Made by a program: the position numbers and the translations under genes. Positions 26,890 to 35,769 of a stretch of DNA of 46,150 nt are shown piece after piece; the first letter of the stretch is position 1; each line of letters starts with the position of its first letter. The DNA comes from an uncultured Litorivicinus sp. (GTDB lineage: Bacteria > Pseudomonadota > Gammaproteobacteria > Pseudomonadales > Litorivicinaceae), in assembly GCA_902558075.1 (NCBI GenBank), contig CACECO010000012.1, positions 1 to 46,150 on the forward strand, given 5' to 3'. Below the pieces are notes generated by a model. The model did no database searches. It was not told where the DNA came from and was given only the letters and a program-made list of their open reading frames with translations.

Positions 26890-27915
26890 GTGCAACTCAC
26901 CCTCACACGTCCTGATGACTGGCACCTGCATTTACGCGATGGCGCGGCCCTAACAACGACCGTCCCAGATACCGCACGAACGTTTAATCGTGCGATCGTG
27001 ATGCCGAATCTCAGACCGCCAGTAGCAACGGTCGATGCGGCGATCGAATATCGTCAGCGAATATTGGCCGCACTTCCTAATGGGATGACCTTCGATCCTT
27101 TAATGACTCTGTATCTCACACCAGATTCAAGCCCTACAATCATCAGGGAGGCAGCGTCTTCTGAGCACGTGTACGGGGTCAAACTCTATCCCCAGGGTGC
27201 CACGACTAATTCAGATGCAGGTATAGCGAGCCTCGATGGCATGTTACCGACACTGGAAGCGATGGCCGAGACCGGATTTCCGCTCTTAGTGCACGGCGAA
27301 GTGACGGACCACTCGATTGATATCTTTGATCGCGAGGCAGTGTTTCTGGATCGAACGCTCGATCCGCTGATGCAACGCCTACCGGACCTCAGAGTGATCC
27401 TCGAACATATCACCACCAAAGAATCCGTTGATTTTGTCAAGGCAAACCCAGATATGGGTGCCACGATCACCGTGCATCACTTGATGTATGAGCGCAACGA
27501 CATGCTTGCTAGTGGTATTCGTCCGCACCTCTACTGTCTACCCATTTTGAAACGACGCCTGCACCGCGATGCATTAATCGAAGCGGCAACATCGGGCACA
27601 TCACAATTTTTCCTTGGTACAGATTCTGCCCCACATGCAATCAGTGATAAAGAGTCAGATTGCGGCTGTGCAGGATGCTACACCGCACCTATTGCACTCG
27701 AGCTTTATGCCGAAGTCTTCGAGGCACAGGGTAAACTCGATCGACTCGAAACGTTTGCGAGTTTCAACGGTGCTGACTTTTATGGTCTGCCCAGAAATAC
27801 TGAGACTGTCACCCTCACAAAAACTGAGGCATCCATCCCAATAATGCGGCCTTTTGGTGACACAGAAGTTCGCCTGCTTCGTGGTGGAGAAACCGTCGCC
27901 TGGAGTCTCTCATGA
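26890..27915 (+). CDS. pyrC: Dihydroorotase (class II)
   Basis: Zinc enzyme that closes carbamoyl-aspartate to dihydroorotate in pyrimidine synthesis. The N-terminus TRPDDWHLHLRDG provides the metal-binding HxH, and GVKLYPQGATTNSDAG contains the lysine that is carbamylated to bridge the metals. LVHGEV, EHITTKESV and GTDSAPH complete the site. The 341-residue length fits E. coli-type PyrC (348). The start is a GTG with AAGGA upstream. Its last bases overlap the ATG of rnt (ATGA). Confidence 0.96.
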   Translation: MQLTLTRPDDWHLHLRDGAALTTTVPDTARTFNRAIVMPNLRPPVATVDAAIEYRQRILAALPNGMTFDPLMTLYLTPDSSPTIIREAASSEHVYGVKLYPQGATTNSDAGIASLDGMLPTLEAMAETGFPLLVHGEVTDHSIDIFDREAVFLDRTLDPLMQRLPDLRVILEHITTKESVDFVKANPDMGATITVHHLMYERNDMLASGIRPHLYCLPILKRRLHRDALIEAATSGTSQFFLGTDSAPHAISDKESDCGCAGCYTAPIALELYAEVFEAQGKLDRLETFASFNGADFYGLPRNTETVTLTKTEASIPIMRPFGDTEVRLLRGGETVAWSLS

Positions 27916-28607
27916 TTGGACCGGATGTTGTTTCCGATGATGGTCACTCAAATGATCTCAATAACCCAAAAAAGAAACCGCGACTGGGTGAAAGGTTTCG
28001 GGGCTTTCTGCCCGTTGTCGTCGATCTCGAAACAGGAGGTTTTCATTCCGAAACGGATGCCCTTCTTGAACTAGCAATGGTCATCCTCGATATGGACGAC
28101 GATGGAACGTTATTTATCCGGGAGCAGTTGCATGCGCATATCGAACCCTTCGAGGGCGCAAACCTCGAACCGGCAGCACTCGAATTCACGGGAATCGATC
28201 CATACCACCCCCTGCGAATGGCCGAAAGCGAAAAAGTGGCGTTAACGAAAATGTTCAAGCCGATTCGCGATGCTATCAAGCACCACGGTTGTAATCGTGC
28301 CGTACTCGTCGGGCACAATGCACACTTCGATCTCAGTTTTCTGAATCAGGCAATCAAACGCTCAGGGGTCAAACGAGCACCATTTCACCCATTTTCTTGC
28401 TTCGATACGGCGACCCTGGGCGGGCTTGCCTACGGACAAACTGTGCTAGCACGCGCCTGTGACGCTGCGGGATTGAAATTTAATCATGACGAAGCTCACT
28501 CGGCTCGGTATGACGCCGATCTCACCGCGCAACTCTTCTGCGAGATCGTCAACCGATGGCGTGACTTAGGCGGATGGAATCCCGACCAAGATTCAGCCAG
28601 CCAATGA
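27912..28607 (+). CDS. rnt: Ribonuclease T
   Basis: 3'-5' exonuclease that trims tRNA and other stable RNA ends. The 231-residue protein has the DEDDh exonuclease motifs: VVDLETGGF (Asp, Glu), LVGHNAHFDLSFL (Asp) and HDEAHSARYDADLT (His, Asp). FTGIDPYHPLRMA is typical of RNase T, as opposed to the epsilon subunit. An N-terminal extension of about 30 polar residues precedes the fold. It overlaps pyrC by 4 bp, the same pairing seen in Pseudomonas. It converges with the response regulator gene with a 15-bp overlap. Confidence 0.95.
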   Translation: MIGPDVVSDDGHSNDLNNPKKKPRLGERFRGFLPVVVDLETGGFHSETDALLELAMVILDMDDDGTLFIREQLHAHIEPFEGANLEPAALEFTGIDPYHPLRMAESEKVALTKMFKPIRDAIKHHGCNRAVLVGHNAHFDLSFLNQAIKRSGVKRAPFHPFSCFDTATLGGLAYGQTVLARACDAAGLKFNHDEAHSARYDADLTAQLFCEIVNRWRDLGGWNPDQDSASQ

Positions 28608-29246
28608 CTCGAGATCCAGTGACCGGGCAGCGATCACGGCTTGTGTCCTCGAGTGAACTTTCAGCTTCCTCAAAATTGCAGTGACGTGGGCTTTAACGGT
28701 TGCTTCACTCACATCCAACTCATAGGCGATTTGTTTATTCAGTAGGCCTTGCATGAGCATGACAAGGACACGGAACTGCTGCGGAGTTAAAGACGCAATA
28801 CCCTCAGCAATCTTGGCTTCTTTGTCATCGACAACAGGTGCATCGAGATTCACATCTTCAGGAATCCATGCTTCACCTTCCAACGCTGCCTGAACGGCCA
28901 GCACCATCGTTTCGAGCGCCACGCTTTTTGGAATAAAACCAAGAGCGCCGTATTCGATAGAACGACGAATCACACTGTGGTCTTCATTAGCCGAGACAAC
29001 GACGACAGGCATCTCAGGGCTTTGTCCTTTCAGGTAGACCAGGCTTGAGAAGCCACTCGCGCCCGGCATTGTCAGGTCAAGGAGGACTAAATCCGCGTCG
29101 TTATGCTCTGAAGCCGCATCTTGCAATTCAGCCATCGTTGATACTTCAACGATATCGACTTGCTTGGCCACCTTGGAAACCGCTTGCTTTAGGGCCGCGC
29201 GAAATAAGGGGTGATCATCCGCGATCACAATCTTGCAATGATGCAT
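28593..29246 (-). CDS. LuxR-family response regulator, CrbR/ErdR-like
   Basis: Two-component response regulator of 217 residues. A receiver domain (about 4-120) has the acidic pair ADD, phospho-acceptor D57 (LVLLDLTMPG) and the lysine in GFIPKS. The C-terminal LuxR/NarL helix-turn-helix is LTPQQFRVLVMLMQGLLNKQ followed by VSEATVKAHVTAILRKL. It lies downstream of acs on the same strand. In Vibrio cholerae (CrbSR) and Pseudomonas (MxtR/ErdR) a related regulator activates acs and acetate use, so that role is likely. The partner kinase is not in the window. An intrinsic terminator separates it from acs, suggesting its own promoter in 29247-29329, although I see no strong boxes. Confidence 0.88.
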   Translation of the reverse strand: MHHCKIVIADDHPLFRAALKQAVSKVAKQVDIVEVSTMAELQDAASEHNDADLVLLDLTMPGASGFSSLVYLKGQSPEMPVVVVSANEDHSVIRRSIEYGALGFIPKSVALETMVLAVQAALEGEAWIPEDVNLDAPVVDDKEAKIAEGIASLTPQQFRVLVMLMQGLLNKQIAYELDVSEATVKAHVTAILRKLKVHSRTQAVIAARSLDLESLAG

Positions 29247-29329
29247 AACGTAAATCCGTTACTGATTTAGACTTTAAGATAACAAACTTTAGACGTTTTG
29301 CGAAAACTTCAGCACATTCTTACGAGTTC

Positions 29330-29363
29330 AAAAAACACCCACAGAGTGATTGCTCTGCGGGTG
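29330..29363 (-). terminator. Rho-independent terminator of acs
   Basis: On the minus strand, CACCCGCAGAG and CTCTGTGGGTG form an 11-bp stem (one G-U) around a 6-base loop, followed at once by TTTTTT. It begins 20 bp after the acs stop codon. This is the strongest intrinsic terminator in the window. Confidence 0.9.
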
Positions 29364-29382
29364 CTGTCATGCGGAATCGCGA

Positions 29383-31326
29383 TTAACGATTCATGCGATT
29401 ATCGATCAACTCATCAACAACAGAGGGATCAGCGAGAGTCGACGTATCACCCAAGGCTCCGTAATCGTTCGCCGCAATCTTTCTCAAAATGCGGCGCATG
29501 ATTTTGCCAGAACGCGTCTTTGGAAGATTCGGTGCCCACTGAATGAAGTCAGGCGACGCGATCGGCCCAATCTCCGAGCGGACTTGATTCCGAAGGGCTG
29601 TGCGTAATTCTTCAGTCGGTTCCATTCCTTGCTGAAGCGTGACATACACGTAGATACCTTCGCCCTTGATGTCATGCGGATAACCCACTGTAGCTGCCTC
29701 CGCAACTGCCTCATGAGCTACCATGGCTGACTCGATCTCGGCGGTACCCATCCGGTGGCCTGAGACGTTCAACACGTCATCAACACGACCTGTAATCCAG
29801 TAGTAGCCATCCTCGTCACGACGCGCACCGTCACCTGTGAAGTAAAGATTCGTATACGTCGAGAAATAGGTTTGCTCGAAGCGCTCGTGGTCGCCCCAAC
29901 AACTGCGACCGGATGACGGCCATGAGTCAAGAATCACTAGGTTACCTTCGGTCGCGCCTTCAAGAATATTGCCCTCGTTGTCAACCAACGCCGGTTGTAC
30001 ACCGAAGAATGGACGAGCAGCTGAACCGGGCTTGGAGGCTGTAGCTCCCGGTAACGGAACAATCATGATGCCACCGGTTTCTGTCTGCCACCATGTATCA
30101 ACGATCGGACATACTCCTTTTCCAAAAACACGGTGGTACCACTCCCAAGCCTCTGGGTTAATTGGTTCACCAACCGATCCCAGTAGCCGCAGTGAAGACA
30201 GATCCGAATCCCCCAAAACGGCTTCGCCCTTGACCATCAATGAGCGCACTGCAGTCGGTGCGGTGTAGAACTGGTTGACCTTGTGCTTTTCGATGACACG
30301 GCCCCAGCGAGATGTGTCTGGGTATGTCGGCACACCTTCGAACATCAATGTCGTTGCACCATTCGCGAGCGGCCCATACACGATATACGAGTGGCCGGTA
30401 ATCCAGCCCACATCAGCGGTACACCAGTAAACATCTCCGTCTTTATAATCGAATACGTATTTATGCGTGAGTGACGTATACACCAAGTACCCACCAGTGG
30501 TGTGCTTGAGACCCTTCGGCTTACCTGTTGAGCCAGAGGTATAAAGAATAAACAGCGGATCCTCCGCATTCATTGGCTCCGGGTCACAGTCGGTCGATTG
30601 ATCGGCACAAACATCGTGGTAGTACACATCTTTCGGACCCATTGCGACGTCACCACCTGTGCACTTCACAACGATGACTTTCTCGACACCTCGACACGCA
30701 TTCGCTACAACCGCTTTATCCACATTGGTCTTCAATGCAACAACACGACCACCACGGCGACCTTCGTCCGCTGTGATAATAACTTTTGAACCAGATTCTT
30801 CAACTCGAACAGCCAATGCATCCGGTGAGAACCCCCCGAACACGATCGAGTGCACAGCACCAACGCGAGTACAAGCCAACATAGCGACAGTTGCTTCAGG
30901 AATCATCGGCATGTACAGAGTAACCACGTCACCCTTCTTCACTCCTTGCGCACGGAGACCATTGGCAAAACGGCAGACGCGCTCATAGAGATCGCGATAT
31001 GTGATGTTTTCATCAGCGTTTGGATCATCACCTTCCCAGATAATCGCAGTTTGATCACCACGACTCGCTAAGTGACGATCAAGACAGTTTACTGAGACGT
31101 TGAGCACACCATCCTCGTACCAACGAATATCCACATTGTCAGGAGCGAACGATGTATTTTTGATTTTTGTCGGAAATTTAATCCAGTCAAGGCGCTTTGC
31201 CTGTTCAGCCCAGAATGCCTCTGGATCCTCGATAGATTGGCGATACATCGCTTCATACTTTGCTTCGTCTACCCAGGCATTCCCTGCAAACGCAGGATCT
31301 ACCGGATAGACCTTGGAATCGGTCAT
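29383..31326 (-). CDS. acs: Acetyl-CoA synthetase (AMP-forming)
   Basis: Converts acetate, ATP and CoA to acetyl-CoA, the high-affinity route for acetate scavenging. From the ATG at 31326 it has 647 residues (E. coli 652). Adenylate-forming motifs include [41 protein letters not shown], and the C-terminal [11 protein letters not shown] in which K608 is the lysine controlled by acetylation in this family. The start has GAGGAAG five bases upstream; an earlier in-frame Met at 31380 lacks one. It is followed by a terminator and then a CrbR/ErdR-like regulator gene. Confidence 0.97.
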   Translation of the reverse strand: MTDSKVYPVDPAFAGNAWVDEAKYEAMYRQSIEDPEAFWAEQAKRLDWIKFPTKIKNTSFAPDNVDIRWYEDGVLNVSVNCLDRHLASRGDQTAIIWEGDDPNADENITYRDLYERVCRFANGLRAQGVKKGDVVTLYMPMIPEATVAMLACTRVGAVHSIVFGGFSPDALAVRVEESGSKVIITADEGRRGGRVVALKTNVDKAVVANACRGVEKVIVVKCTGGDVAMGPKDVYYHDVCADQSTDCDPEPMNAEDPLFILYTSGSTGKPKGLKHTTGGYLVYTSLTHKYVFDYKDGDVYWCTADVGWITGHSYIVYGPLANGATTLMFEGVPTYPDTSRWGRVIEKHKVNQFYTAPTAVRSLMVKGEAVLGDSDLSSLRLLGSVGEPINPEAWEWYHRVFGKGVCPIVDTWWQTETGGIMIVPLPGATASKPGSAARPFFGVQPALVDNEGNILEGATEGNLVILDSWPSSGRSCWGDHERFEQTYFSTYTNLYFTGDGARRDEDGYYWITGRVDDVLNVSGHRMGTAEIESAMVAHEAVAEAATVGYPHDIKGEGIYVYVTLQQGMEPTEELRTALRNQVRSEIGPIASPDFIQWAPNLPKTRSGKIMRRILRKIAANDYGALGDTSTLADPSVVDELIDNRMNR

Positions 31327-31344
31327 GGAAACTTCCTCAAAAAA

Positions 31345-31402
31345 ATCGCGATAAGAGTTTCGACATTTTACGAAAAACACCCAATACTACAATCGTCGCG
31401 AT
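31345..31402 (-). promoter_or_regulatory. acs upstream region: weak promoter and two TCGCGAT copies
   Basis: On the minus strand, TTGTAG (31392-31387) and TAAAAT (31370-31365) are 16 bp apart and could serve as the acs promoter. The heptamer TCGCGAT occurs at 31346-31352 (as part of the palindrome ATCGCGAT) and at 31396-31402, exactly 50 bp apart. One copy abuts the -35 box and the other is in the leader, so they are candidate regulator sites. Confidence 0.33.
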
Positions 31403-31424
31403 TTAACTAAAGAGATATTTCAGA

Positions 31425-32000
31425 TCACAGAAATGTTTTGACCCTTTCGATCATCTTTGGGATCTCTATGTCCATTGAAAACAGGGCCATGAGCTTCGCA
31501 TCCCGGTCCATGAGATAAATGCGTGACGAGTGATCGACCGTATAGGTTGCGGGGTCGTCGCCAACTTTTTGGGCATACACCTGATACTTACGCATCACCT
31601 CTTCAATTTGCGTCCGATCGCCGACGAGTCCTTTAAAGGAGGGATCAAAGACCTCTGCATACTCAGTGACAGCATCGATCGTGTCACGCTCAGGATCCAC
31701 TGTCACAAACAACCCCGACACACGCGTTTTGTCGTTGTCTAATCCATCATAGATTTGTGCCATTCGGGCCAGCTCAGTCGGGCACACATCCGGGCAGTAG
31801 GTGTATCCAAAGTAGATCATCATCAAGTCAGCATCGAGTGTTGATGTATCCAGTGGGCCAGCTGCTGATTCCAGAACAAAGTGCCCACCAATCTGTGCAC
31901 CCGGCATCCCTTGCTCGCCGGTTGTCAGATTTCGAACGAACGGGAAGGCAACCAGTCCAGCCATCAAACACGCCACAAGCAATGGGGCATAACGCTTCAA
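31425..32000 (-). CDS. SCO1/SenC family copper chaperone
   Basis: Membrane-anchored, periplasm-facing thioredoxin-fold protein that delivers copper to the CuA centre of cytochrome c oxidase. The 191-residue protein has one N-terminal helix (about 5-22). The copper ligands are C69 and C73 (YTYCPDVCP) and H157 (VDHSS), the standard set, with VTVDPERDT between. It follows ybbP by 12 bp and so is probably in the ybbA-ybbP-sco transcript. No oxidase genes are in the window. I see no terminator between it and acs 98 bp downstream. Confidence 0.93.
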   Translation of the reverse strand: MKRYAPLLVACLMAGLVAFPFVRNLTTGEQGMPGAQIGGHFVLESAAGPLDTSTLDADLMMIYFGYTYCPDVCPTELARMAQIYDGLDNDKTRVSGLFVTVDPERDTIDAVTEYAEVFDPSFKGLVGDRTQIEEVMRKYQVYAQKVGDDPATYTVDHSSRIYLMDRDAKLMALFSMDIEIPKMIERVKTFL

Positions 32001-32012
32001 TGCAACAACCTC

Positions 32013-34478
32013 CTATGTGTCTGCAATTTTCAACAATTGAGCGGGTGGGAGTTGGCGTGCTTGCTTTGCTGACCAGCGACCGATCGCACCAACGATAGCA
32101 CCAGTTAACACCGGCGCCAGCACCCAAATTTGCCATTTGGAACGCCATTCTAAATTAAATATTTCCGTATAAACGAGCCAACCCAGTAACTCAGTACCAA
32201 CCGCCGCCAAAAAACCACTCATCAATCCCAGTATCAGAAATTCAGCCCATTGCGATTGTGACAATAAACGATCCGACCCACCCAGACTCCGGAGAATTGC
32301 GGACTCTTTTCGACGCTCAGGTAAAGACGTCTGAATACTTGCTGCCAACACCAGTACCCCACCGATCAGAACAAAGTAGAGAACCACGCTGACTGCTTGC
32401 GACACACGATCGAGAATCCCTCGGATCTGATTCAAAATTGCATCCACTGATAGTAACGTCACCTGCCGAAAAGCGCCGCTGATCGCCGCCGTATCCTCTG
32501 AAGGATTCGGTAACCGTAAGCTTGTCAAGCGAGTCGATTCGAACGGCTCAAGAGTCCCTGGCGAAAAAATCATAAAAAAGTTCGGCAACATCGAATCCCA
32601 CTGAACCACCCGAGATCCAATGACTGTCGCAGAAATTCGGTCTGGACCGATGGTATAATGAATCACGTCACCAATGTCTAAATTGAGTTCGTCGAACAGC
32701 TTCGATTCAACAGTCACCAAACCTGGGCCATCACTTGTGGAAAAAAATCGACCCCGATCGATCTGATTATCACGACCAAGAACACCAGATTCGGTCAAAC
32801 TGAGTTCCCGTCTGACCGAGCCAGGCGGTTCAGAGCCTCCCAAGTGCTCGACCAATGGTACGTCGTTTACAGCCTCTAGACGGCCACGGACGATCGGATA
32901 TAACGGAGCCAGTTCGCCACCCCGCTGATTCACTGTTTGAATGAACGATGTTTGATCTTGATCAGTGATGTTCAATGCAAACGTATTGGGCGCATCGGTA
33001 GGCACTTGCGTTTCCCATGTCGTAATCAGATCGAAACGAATCAAAGCAACCATGGCGATGGCCAGCGCTGTGAGAGCAAAGGCCATCAACTGACCACCGG
33101 ATGCCTGCGGATCTCGCACCAGTTGCTGGATACCAAAACGCCAAGCGGGACCGACATGCTCCAACGGCCCAAGACCCCAGATAACGAGTCGACCTAAGCC
33201 GGCGACGAGGCCGACCAAGATAATGACGGCGATCACAACCCAACCGGTGAGCAATAAATCATCGCTATATAAGTAACCAAGCGCACCAACTGCGCACAGA
33301 GCGAATCCATAACGACTAAATTGACCGAGCCCAGACACGTGATAATCACGCTTTAATACGCGGATTGGCGGGACGTTGGCCAGTAAAATCAACGCTGGCG
33401 CTGCAAACCCAAACAAGGTGATAAATCCAGTCAAAAAACCAAGGATCGCAGGTTTTGCGGTAGGCTCAGGCAAACTAATCGTCAGTAGGCCTGCAATCGT
33501 GTCAACAAGCACAATCTGTAGCCCATAACCAATGAATACGCCGAGTCCACTGGCCAAACCACCGAGAGCAACAAGCTCAGTCGTAAAGATCCGTAATGCC
33601 TCTGCTCCACTCAAACCAAATGTTCGAAACAGTGCACTATCAGCAATGTGGTCTGAAGCCCACCGGTTTGCTGTCATCGCAATTGCCGCGCCCGACAAAA
33701 GCACTGTCAGGAGACCCGCGAGTGATAGATAAGTAGTTGCTCGCGTCAGTGCATTACCGACTTCAGGCCGACCATCGACGACTCCGTGAAGCCTTTGACT
33801 GATATCAAGCTTGGGTTCAATAAACGCCTTCAATTGCTCAATATCACCGTCTGCGAACAACGTGATGTAGCGTACCCGACTGCCGGGCTGAATCAATTGT
33901 GACAATTTCAGGTCTGCTTGGTTCATCAGAAGTCGTGGCGTTAGCGAAACAAATGAACCACCCCGATCTGGTTCAAATACCAATATCTGCGTAATTTGAA
34001 GTTCTGTTTCGCCGACAGACACCATATCACCCACATCAATATCGAGCTTGGATGCTAGTTGTGGATCAGCCCATGCAGTACCTGGTTCAGGAATCCGTAA
34101 TACGGGGTACCCGATACCCGTGCGACCGTCGGCAACCTCAAGCTGCCCTTTCAGCGGGTAGCCAACGGTGACAATTTTCAATCCAGTCAACTCAAAATCG
34201 GACTGACTGCCAATCACCGACGGAAATTCAATCGTTTCAGTTGCCGAGACACCCAAAGCATTGGCTTGAGCGAGCCATTCAGGGTCAATGGGTCGCGGTC
34301 CTCTGAGCTTTAAATCGCCACCAAGAAGCGTCGCGGCATCTGCTCGCATCGCACGATCGATACGGTCAGTCAGCACTTCGGTAGTCGTCATCGCAGCAAC
34401 AGAAACAACCAGAGCGAGCGCGAGAAGACTCAATTGACCACTCACGAACTCCCGCCATAGAAGACGTAATGCAATCAT
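32013..34478 (-). CDS. ABC transporter permease, YbbP type (FtsX/MacB family)
   Basis: Permease of 821 residues with the layout of YbbP: one N-terminal helix (about 15-35), a periplasmic domain, three helices around 250-360, further helices near 395-435 and 470-490, a second periplasmic domain, and three helices at the C-terminus (about 690-800). SLPERRKESAILRSLGG is the FtsX-family coupling motif. It overlaps the ATPase gene by 4 bp. The substrate is unproven; the constant pairing with TesA, a periplasmic esterase, suggests handling of hydrophobic molecules or lipids in the envelope. Confidence 0.9.
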   Translation of the reverse strand: MIALRLLWREFVSGQLSLLALALVVSVAAMTTTEVLTDRIDRAMRADAATLLGGDLKLRGPRPIDPEWLAQANALGVSATETIEFPSVIGSQSDFELTGLKIVTVGYPLKGQLEVADGRTGIGYPVLRIPEPGTAWADPQLASKLDIDVGDMVSVGETELQITQILVFEPDRGGSFVSLTPRLLMNQADLKLSQLIQPGSRVRYITLFADGDIEQLKAFIEPKLDISQRLHGVVDGRPEVGNALTRATTYLSLAGLLTVLLSGAAIAMTANRWASDHIADSALFRTFGLSGAEALRIFTTELVALGGLASGLGVFIGYGLQIVLVDTIAGLLTISLPEPTAKPAILGFLTGFITLFGFAAPALILLANVPPIRVLKRDYHVSGLGQFSRYGFALCAVGALGYLYSDDLLLTGWVVIAVIILVGLVAGLGRLVIWGLGPLEHVGPAWRFGIQQLVRDPQASGGQLMAFALTALAIAMVALIRFDLITTWETQVPTDAPNTFALNITDQDQTSFIQTVNQRGGELAPLYPIVRGRLEAVNDVPLVEHLGGSEPPGSVRRELSLTESGVLGRDNQIDRGRFFSTSDGPGLVTVESKLFDELNLDIGDVIHYTIGPDRISATVIGSRVVQWDSMLPNFFMIFSPGTLEPFESTRLTSLRLPNPSEDTAAISGAFRQVTLLSVDAILNQIRGILDRVSQAVSVVLYFVLIGGVLVLAASIQTSLPERRKESAILRSLGGSDRLLSQSQWAEFLILGLMSGFLAAVGTELLGWLVYTEIFNLEWRSKWQIWVLAPVLTGAIVGAIGRWSAKQARQLPPAQLLKIADT

Positions 34479-35167
34479 GTAACAACCTCATTCAACTGCC
34501 CATCTTCCAGATGCAACATACGTTCACACTGAGACGCAAGCCGTTCGTCATGCGTCACTAGGATCAAGGTGGTCTCTGTTTCTCGATTCAGTTCGAACAA
34601 TAATTCAGACACCGCATCACCGGTTTTACGATCAAGGTTACCAGTTGGTTCGTCGGCAAACAGTAATGCCGGTTGATTGACGAATGCGCGCGCAACAGCC
34701 ACTCGTTGTTGCTCACCACCCGATAACATCCGGGGCCGATGATGAATCCTATCGCCCAAACCAACACGCTCGAGCCATCCTGTTGCGCGATGTTTAGCAT
34801 CAGCCACAGATAAGCCCGTTAATTCCAAAGGGAGCATCACATTCTCGAGCGCAGTCAAACCTTGGAGCAACTGAAAGCTTTGAAAAACAAATCCGATCCG
34901 ACCCCGACGAATCGCGGCGCGTTGGTCCTCGGAGAGTGCACTGAATTGATCGCCCTGAAATAAAATGTCACCAGCCTCCGGAATGTCCAAGCCAGCCAAC
35001 AACGACAAGAGCGTACTTTTGCCCGCACCCGATGGACCAACAATCGCTACACTATCGGCAGGGTTGATCTTCAGTTCGAGTGACTCCAGAACTGACAGGC
35101 GTTGGCCGGCTTGGTCTTCAAACCCATGCGAGACATCACGAACATGAAGGACTGGTTGTGCAGACAT
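34475..35167 (-). CDS. ybbA: ABC transporter ATPase, YbbA type
   Basis: ATPase of 230 residues in the LolD/MacB subfamily: Walker A GPSGAGKST, Q-loop VFQSFQLLQGLTALENV, signature LSGGEQQR, Walker B LLFADEPTGNLD and H-loop VTHD. It is paired with the YbbP-type permease through a 4-bp overlap. Its ATG at 35167-35165 shares a base with the divergent tesA reading frame, so the two genes start within 10 bp of each other. Their control elements must therefore lie inside each other's coding sequence. Confidence 0.92.
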   Translation of the reverse strand: MSAQPVLHVRDVSHGFEDQAGQRLSVLESLELKINPADSVAIVGPSGAGKSTLLSLLAGLDIPEAGDILFQGDQFSALSEDQRAAIRRGRIGFVFQSFQLLQGLTALENVMLPLELTGLSVADAKHRATGWLERVGLGDRIHHRPRMLSGGEQQRVAVARAFVNQPALLFADEPTGNLDRKTGDAVSELLFELNRETETTLILVTHDERLASQCERMLHLEDGQLNEVVT

Positions 35168-35769
35168 TGCGAGTAATTTTCCTATGGCTGTGTTTCATTA
35201 CGCCGGCAATGGGAGCCCCGACGCTACTGGTTGTTGGCGATAGCCTCAGCGCAGGCTATGGGCTTGATCGCGGGCAAAATTGGGTTGATATCCTTGCCGC
35301 CAACTCTGATCGGATATTGGGGGCACATGGTCAAATTTTAAACGCTTCAATTTCCGGTGAAACTACCACTGGTGGACTCTCGAGGCTTCCGGGTCTCCTC
35401 GAGCGACATCAACCCGATATCGTGTTAATTGCACTCGGTGCCAATGATGGCTTGCGAGGTCTACCACTGAAAATGATGCAAAAGAATCTGCGGGCGATGT
35501 TTCAACTCGCCTCAGAAGCCGGCGCGGAGGTCCTCTACGCAGGCATCGAATTACCTCGGAATTACGGTGGTCCTTTCGTGCGTGCATTTCGCCAAGCTCA
35601 AGATCGAATCGCCAAAGACACAGGGGTTCATTATCTACCCTTCTTTCTAGAGCCAGTGGCACTTCGACGCGAACTGTTTCAAGACGATGGCCTGCACCCG
35701 ACAGCGGAAGCACAACCAATCATAGCTGACTATGTTGGAAGTTTTCTTCAGGAATCTCTGTCGAAGTAA
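35158..35769 (+). CDS. tesA: Arylesterase/acyl-CoA thioesterase I, periplasmic (TesA)
   Basis: SGNH-family hydrolase with thioesterase, esterase and lysophospholipase activity in the periplasm. From the GTG at 35158 it has 203 residues (E. coli precursor 208). A signal peptide (1-20, ending PAMGA) precedes LLVVGDSLSAGYG with nucleophile S29; GANDG provides the oxyanion Asn; DGLHP holds D177 and H180. AAGGA six bases before the GTG fixes the start; the open frame runs 26 codons further upstream without family match. The start overlaps that of ybbA on the other strand by 10 bp, and the 3' end overlaps dgt by 22 bp. Confidence 0.94.
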   Translation: MQTLRVIFLWLCFITPAMGAPTLLVVGDSLSAGYGLDRGQNWVDILAANSDRILGAHGQILNASISGETTTGGLSRLPGLLERHQPDIVLIALGANDGLRGLPLKMMQKNLRAMFQLASEAGAEVLYAGIELPRNYGGPFVRAFRQAQDRIAKDTGVHYLPFFLEPVALRRELFQDDGLHPTAEAQPIIADYVGSFLQESLSK

